Below are positions 59,706 through 64,000 of a stretch of 64,000 bases of DNA, one piece after another. The DNA is from Flavisolibacter ginsenosidimutans (GTDB taxonomy: Bacteria > Bacteroidota > Bacteroidia > Chitinophagales > Chitinophagaceae). Position 1 is the first letter of the stretch. Every line of letters starts with the position of its first letter. The stretch covers positions 372,001-436,000 of the forward strand of contig NZ_CP042433.1 of NCBI RefSeq assembly GCF_007970805.1, written 5' to 3'. The notes under the pieces are model-generated. The model made no database searches, had not been told where the DNA came from, and worked only from the letters and a program-made list of their open reading frames with translations. Both the position numbers and the translations under genes were made by a program.

Positions 59706-62700
59706 TCACATTCCCACCTTGCTGCTCTTTGCTTCTTCTGCGGTTACCGCATCCAGCTTGCTTTGTGCCTCGGCTTTCAGTTCTGCGTTTAAACTGTTTT
59801 GCACAATGCTTTGAAAGGTTGCTTTTGCGTTGAAATAATCTTTTTGCTTGAGATAAATATCGCCCAGCAAGATGTAAGCTTTCGTTACCCAGTAATCGTA
59901 CGAACCGCTTTTGTTCACCACTTCAAAGGCTGCTTTCTCCGCATCAGGGTAACGGCCTGTCATAAACCAGGTGTTGGCCACTTCGTACCGGGCTTCCGCA
60001 CCTACCTCCGCTTTGTTTACGGCCACAACGGCTTTAAATGCAGTCAACGCTTCATCATAATGCCCGGCAATTTGCGCCGATTTGCCAATGGCCATGTTCG
60101 CCAGCGATTTGTCATCAGACGATGCGCCTTTTTGCGCAATCAAATCTTTCGCGTTGTCAACGGCGTCGCTCCATTTCTTTTGGAGGTACTGGCTGCGCAA
60201 AAGCCCGCGCATGGCTTCTAGCCGGTTCTCCTGTCTTGAAGTGATTTGCTTCAATTGCGCATAATATCTTTCGGCTTCAGGATAGTTTTTTAGTTCAAAG
60301 AAATTAAGCCGGGCCGCTTGCAAAATTGCCGTTTCGGCAAATGTGTTCGGCGCACGACGGGCCACTTCTGCGTAGTTGCTTACTGCGTTCGCAAAGTCTT
60401 TGCGGCTGTTGTAAATCTCACCGCGATAGAAATAAGCGTTCACCGCTTTTACACCGTTAGGGAAGCGTTGCAGGTAATCGTTAAACGCTTGCAGCGCACC
60501 GTTCGTGTTGTTGTTTTCGTATTGAAGTTCTGCCGCAGAATAAGTCAAGGAATCTTCAGCGGTGCTTGTTATCGGACGGCCAGCGCTTCTTGCCACGTCG
60601 GCATATTCGCCGGGCCTTCCTTGTGTGACGTAGATTGTTTTCAGATTGTCCAACGCATCTTCCGCTTCGGGCGAATTAGGGTAAGCATTGAGCAATTGTT
60701 TATACTGCGCAATGGCTTTTTCGTTGTCACCTGCGTTGTAATACGCGATGCCTGATTTAAGATAAGCTTGTGGCTTTAAGCTCGTGTTGCCGCTTGCGTT
60801 AATGATGTTGCTCAGGTACGGAAGCGCTTCACGAAAACGGTCTTGCGCTAAATAGGTGTTGGCAATTTCCATGTTGGCATCACCCACCAAAGTTGATTGC
60901 GGAAACTTCCGGATTAAGGTGTTCAACGCATTCACTTTTTCCGTTGAATTGCTGATGCCAGCAATCATTGCTTTCTGAAAAGTTGCGTAATCTTCTGCAG
61001 GCCAGGAATAGCCGATGGCTTTATCGTACATCGCTCTTGCCTGCGAAAAGTTGCGGTTCATGTAATAAACATCAGCCGTACGTACGTAAGCGTCTTGCGT
61101 AATCGGGTCGCTGTTCAATGCTGCGCCTCTTGATAACGGTTCAAAAAATGTTTGCGCTACCGGCCAGTTTTCTTTGCGGTAATACGCATAGCCAAGATTG
61201 TATTTCACGCTTCTTTCGTTGGCTTCGCCGGAAGCCGGTGCACCGGCGCTGAGGTAAGCATTGTAATAACGAATGGCATCATCAATTTTGTTGTTGCGAT
61301 AGGCCAATTCACCTTTCCAGAAATTTATGTACGGCAATACGGATGCGTTGTTCGGATCTTTCAAGGCACGATCCAGCAAAGCCTCGGCTTCGGGCAAACG
61401 TCCGTCATTGATCAACTCTGTAGCACGGCCATATAAAATGCGCGGCAAAAACCGTTTCACTGCCTGCGTGGGATTCTTGATGCTTTCTAAAAGCGTTAAG
61501 GCATCGCGGTAATTGTTCGTAATCGTCAGTGCACCTACCAGCAACTCCGTTGCTTCGTCACGGTATTGCGAATTCGGGTAATCGTTCAAAAAAGATTGCA
61601 GGTTTTTTAAGGCTTCATCCTGATAACCCAATTCAAAAGAAAGCTTGGCGTAATTGAAACGGCTGATTTCTTTTTGTGCCGGATCGCTGTTGTTGCTTGA
61701 TGAAAACAAAAAGGCATTCCGGGCATTTGCTTTTTGTCCGGTTTTCAAATAAGCGTCGGCCAGCAGGTACATGGCGTGCTGACTAAGCGAATCTTCTTTT
61801 CCGCTCAGTTGCTTAAAGCCTTCAATGGCCTTTGGATAATTGTTCGCTTTGTAATAGGAATAAGACAACTCGTATAAATCTTCACGGCGTACTTTTTTCG
61901 ATTTGCTTACGTATTCTTCGAGGTAAGGTAGGGCTTTGGCGTATTGCTTTTTCTCAAAATAAGCATGACCCAAAAGCTGCCGCAGTTCCAGGTCATAAAA
62001 CTGCGATTTGCCGTTTTTTAATTTGTCTTCCGCGTAAGCAACGGCTTCGTCTTTCTTGCCCAGTGCGTAATTTATTTGCACGATGTAATACGGAACGATG
62101 GGTGCGTATTGTTCTTCGTTCTCGACAATGCGAAACGAAGACAGCGCATCGTTGTATTGCCGGTCGCGAAAGGCAATGAACCCGTAATAGTAATTCGCAT
62201 CAATGTAATTCGGATCGTCTTTCACCTGCCTGATGGCATCCAGCAAAGGCTTTGCTTTTGCAAACTGCTGCAGGGTAAAATAAGAATAACCCTGGTGAAA
62301 TTTCATGTCGGCAACCTCGCGGTTATTCAGGTTGCTGATGTTGGCGTTTTCGTAGAGAGGAATGGCTTCGGAGAAGCGTTGGTGACGAAAATAATATTCC
62401 GCCAAATGAAAACGCATCATCTCCGCACGAGCATTGTTCTTTGTCACGTCAGCATACACCTGCGCCTCCAGTTCGGCGTTGCTTTCGTTTTGTTTTAACG
62501 AGCTGACGATGGTGTAATACTCAACTTCCTGCGCTACCACCGTGCGGTTGATCTTGTCGCTTTCGGTAAGGTTTTCGCGAAGCTCTTTGAAAAGGGGATA
62601 AGCCAGGTTGTACTGTTCTTTTTGAAAATATTCTTTTGCCTGGTTAAACCGGTCTTGCGAAGACTTGATAAAAAAGGTTTGCTGCGAATAAGAAAATACG

Positions 62701-62741
62701 GTCGCGCAACAGCCAAGGATGGGGAGGAAAATTTTCTTCAT
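59706..62741 (-). CDS. Large TPR-repeat periplasmic protein
   Basis: This 1011-residue protein has a signal peptide (MKKIFLPILGCCATVFSYSQ) and more than 20 tetratricopeptide-like helix pairs (for example YNLAYPLFKELREN, ALKNLQSFLNDYPNSQYRDEAT, AIAQYKQLLNAYPNSPEAEDAL, ALQAFNDYLQRFPNGVKAVNA). The FPNG/YPNS loops resemble YbgF/CpoB-type repeats, which act with the Tol-Pal and peptidoglycan systems. It probably scaffolds other envelope proteins; the barrel, HU-like and methyltransferase genes follow on the same strand. Start is ATG 62741 (TTG 62747 is two residues longer). Confidence 0.88.
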   Translation of the reverse strand: MKKIFLPILGCCATVFSYSQQTFFIKSSQDRFNQAKEYFQKEQYNLAYPLFKELRENLTESDKINRTVVAQEVEYYTIVSSLKQNESNAELEAQVYADVTKNNARAEMMRFHLAEYYFRHQRFSEAIPLYENANISNLNNREVADMKFHQGYSYFTLQQFAKAKPLLDAIRQVKDDPNYIDANYYYGFIAFRDRQYNDALSSFRIVENEEQYAPIVPYYIVQINYALGKKDEAVAYAEDKLKNGKSQFYDLELRQLLGHAYFEKKQYAKALPYLEEYVSKSKKVRREDLYELSYSYYKANNYPKAIEGFKQLSGKEDSLSQHAMYLLADAYLKTGQKANARNAFLFSSSNNSDPAQKEISRFNYAKLSFELGYQDEALKNLQSFLNDYPNSQYRDEATELLVGALTITNNYRDALTLLESIKNPTQAVKRFLPRILYGRATELINDGRLPEAEALLDRALKDPNNASVLPYINFWKGELAYRNNKIDDAIRYYNAYLSAGAPASGEANERSVKYNLGYAYYRKENWPVAQTFFEPLSRGAALNSDPITQDAYVRTADVYYMNRNFSQARAMYDKAIGYSWPAEDYATFQKAMIAGISNSTEKVNALNTLIRKFPQSTLVGDANMEIANTYLAQDRFREALPYLSNIINASGNTSLKPQAYLKSGIAYYNAGDNEKAIAQYKQLLNAYPNSPEAEDALDNLKTIYVTQGRPGEYADVARSAGRPITSTAEDSLTYSAAELQYENNNTNGALQAFNDYLQRFPNGVKAVNAYFYRGEIYNSRKDFANAVSNYAEVARRAPNTFAETAILQAARLNFFELKNYPEAERYYAQLKQITSRQENRLEAMRGLLRSQYLQKKWSDAVDNAKDLIAQKGASSDDKSLANMAIGKSAQIAGHYDEALTAFKAVVAVNKAEVGAEARYEVANTWFMTGRYPDAEKAAFEVVNKSGSYDYWVTKAYILLGDIYLKQKDYFNAKATFQSIVQNSLNAELKAEAQSKLDAVTAEEAKSSKVGM

Positions 62742-62908
62742 CGTCAACTAAATTTCCGTTGTGGGATAAACGCTGTAAAGTTTCTGATTATTTTACCGCG
62801 AGCCAAACTTCGTTCCGTATGCGCTAACATAGGCAAGGTTTAACAAAAATCTGGCGACCGCGGGAATGGATTTGTTTCTGTAAACTTGCAGCCGATTTTC
62901 AATTGACT

Positions 62909-63319
62909 ATGAAAAAATTGTTCAGCACAAGTGTTTCCGACACGGCCTTGTCCGTTGCTTTGTTTGTTCTTCGCGTAGGCGCAGGTTCCCTCATGATGAT
63001 CCAGCACGGTTTTGACAAATTGCAACATTTTGCGCAGCGTTCGCACAAGTTTGCCGATCCCTTTGGCATCGGTTCAACCGCTTCCTATTCACTCGTTGTT
63101 TTTGCCGAATTCTTTTGTGCGGCTTTCGTTATTCTGGGATTGTTTACAAGACTTGCGGCTTTCCCGATTGTGATTGCCATGTGCGTAGCTCTGTTCGTTG
63201 CCAACAAAGGACATTTCTTTGGCGAAGGCGAACTTGCGGGAATCTATCTTGTTGCTTTTCTCACCATTCTCTTTGCGGGTCCTGGCAAAGCAAGTTTGGA
63301 CAGATTGATTGGAAAGTGA
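62909..63319 (+). CDS. DoxX-family membrane protein
   Basis: This 136-residue protein has four helices and the DoxX pattern: ALFVLRVGAGSLMMIQHGFDKL, FAEFFCAAFVILGLFTRLAAF and IYLVAFLTILFAGPGKASLDRL. Relatives take part in quinone or thiosulfate oxidation and redox stress, but this one cannot be assigned. ATG 62909 is chosen over TTG 62903. A weak -7 box (TAAACTTG) lies at 62881. Confidence 0.85.
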   Translation: MKKLFSTSVSDTALSVALFVLRVGAGSLMMIQHGFDKLQHFAQRSHKFADPFGIGSTASYSLVVFAEFFCAAFVILGLFTRLAAFPIVIAMCVALFVANKGHFFGEGELAGIYLVAFLTILFAGPGKASLDRLIGK

Positions 63320-63324
63320 GAAAA

Positions 63325-63428
63325 GTTATGAGCTATGAACGATGAATGAAAAATAACACGGTGCTAATATAGACTAACTCCAAACCGTTCATACGCTGCA
63401 TTCATAATTCTAAATTCATAACTCATAA
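63325..63428. repeat. Facing pair of heptamer arrays (GNTATGA / TTCATAA words)
   Basis: GTTATGA, GCTATGA and ACGATGA (63325-63345) face TTCATAA, TTCTAAA, TTCATAA and CTCATAA (63401-63428). They lie between the convergent DoxX and DacB genes and end 1 bp from the DacB stop. Confidence 0.8.
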
Positions 63429-63429
63429 T

Positions 63430-64000
63430 TTACTTCAGCTCGTTGAGCACCTTGTACATCTTTTGCACCAGCGACGACGAAGCACCGTTGTAATTGTTTA
63501 CGATGTACGATACGATATAGCTTTTGCCGGCTTTGCTTGTGTGATAACCGCAAAAACTTTTCACGCGGTTGATGGTGCCGCTTTTCAGCTTCATGCCGTT
63601 AAACTCCGGAAAGCCGCTAAAGTAACCGCTAAACCAAGCTTGCTTTTTTGCATACTGCAAAACGCTGACCTGTGCGTGTGTGGTTACGCGGTTTAACGGC
63701 GAAAGCCCCGAACCGTCGTATGTGTGCAACTCGTTTCTATCAATACCGATGCCTTTGTTGCTCCAAAGATTTGCAATCACGTTTGCGCCGTCTTCTGATG
63801 TGAACGGGTGGTTGCTGGCAATAGCGATTCGTTTTGCAAAGGCTTCGCCGTAAAGATTGATGCTGCGTTTTAAAAACCAGTAACTCATGCTGTCGAGCGG
63901 CGGCGAAACTTCGGTATGAAAAACGGTGAGTTTACTTGCATCGTAATTGCTTTGTGAAACCGTTTCATCTCTGCCTTCTTTTGCAATGCCGCGCCGTGCA
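63430..64000 (-). CDS. dacB: D-alanyl-D-alanine carboxypeptidase/endopeptidase, S13 type (partial)
   Basis: The 190 visible codons form the C-terminal part of a PBP4-type enzyme; the frame is open to base 64000 and the gene continues beyond the window. The second motif SxN is KRSINLYGE, preceded by SPPLDSMSYWFL. YDGSGLSPLNRVTT and the third motif region MKLKSGTINRVKSFCGY (K-S-G in place of K-T-G) follow. The enzyme trims peptidoglycan in the periplasm. The Met at 63888 is internal. Confidence 0.9.
   Translation of the reverse strand, partial: ARRGIAKEGRDETVSQSNYDASKLTVFHTEVSPPLDSMSYWFLKRSINLYGEAFAKRIAIASNHPFTSEDGANVIANLWSNKGIGIDRNELHTYDGSGLSPLNRVTTHAQVSVLQYAKKQAWFSGYFSGFPEFNGMKLKSGTINRVKSFCGYHTSKAGKSYIVSYIVNNYNGASSSLVQKMYKVLNELK

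Overview
The window looks like a chromosomal segment of a Bacteroidota, most likely a member of the Chitinophagaceae. The signs are LytS/LytTR two-component pairs, a two-component-propeller sensor, a three-gene sdhCAB operon with a fused cytochrome b subunit, a T9SS-type C-terminal sorting domain, HU-CCDC81-like and DUF4197-like proteins, bacillithiol synthesis (bshB1), an N-acyl-ornithine carbamoyltransferase arginine pathway, promoters with the TAnnTTTG -7 box, and an absence of Shine-Dalgarno-led starts. I see no tRNA, rRNA, transposase, prophage or CRISPR array. The one stable RNA gene is RNase P RNA (rnpB).

Layout. 1-3118: partial propeller sensor and a LytTR regulator. 3124-12962: a nine-gene arginine operon (GNAT acetylglutamate synthase, argG, argC, proC, argD, argF', argB, argE, argH) behind a consensus promoter and a leader that encodes a 17-residue Arg-containing peptide. 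13162-17572: mgsA, a cytochrome-like lipoprotein, an intact LytS/LytTR pair and a triple PepSY-like lipoprotein. 17687-21863 (minus): WalJ-like MBL hydrolase, TrmN6, TsaD and an FtsX/MacB-type permease. 22075-32555: single-domain response regulator, prfC, bshB1, ssb, Ldh-type dehydrogenase, aspartate kinase, APC permease and an Smr protein. 32556-38091: lipoprotein, rnpB, CPBP protease, phytase-like lipoprotein, DUF4890-like protein, free-methionine-R-sulfoxide reductase and three small disordered proteins. 38225-42291: CtpA protease, then a sugar kinase and murQ (peptidoglycan recycling). 42457-46079: sdhCAB. 46314-56370: large outer-membrane barrel, lipoproteins, a DAO-type oxidoreductase, a T9SS metalloprotease and glutaminyl cyclase. 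56377-62741 (minus): operon of a TPR protein, an outer-membrane barrel, an HU-CCDC81-like membrane protein and a methyltransferase. 62909-64000: DoxX protein and a partial DacB.

The arginine operon encodes every step from glutamate to arginine except carbamoyl-phosphate synthesis. It uses acylated intermediates through argF', and ArgE removes the acyl group afterwards.

The least ordinary features are not single genes. (1) A possible arginine leader-peptide control region lies in front of the arg operon. (2) Degenerate tandem arrays of 7-bp or 8-bp words, usually in facing pairs that can fold, sit at many gene boundaries, and in argC and argF' a 7-bp array lies in frame inside the gene. (3) A dispersed repeat with a conserved CGCAC-loop-GTGCG hairpin occurs seven times, three of them inside operons. 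(4) Several genes have the -7 box only 4-5 nt before the start codon, which implies leaderless mRNAs; the rnpB promoter gives the spacing for comparison.
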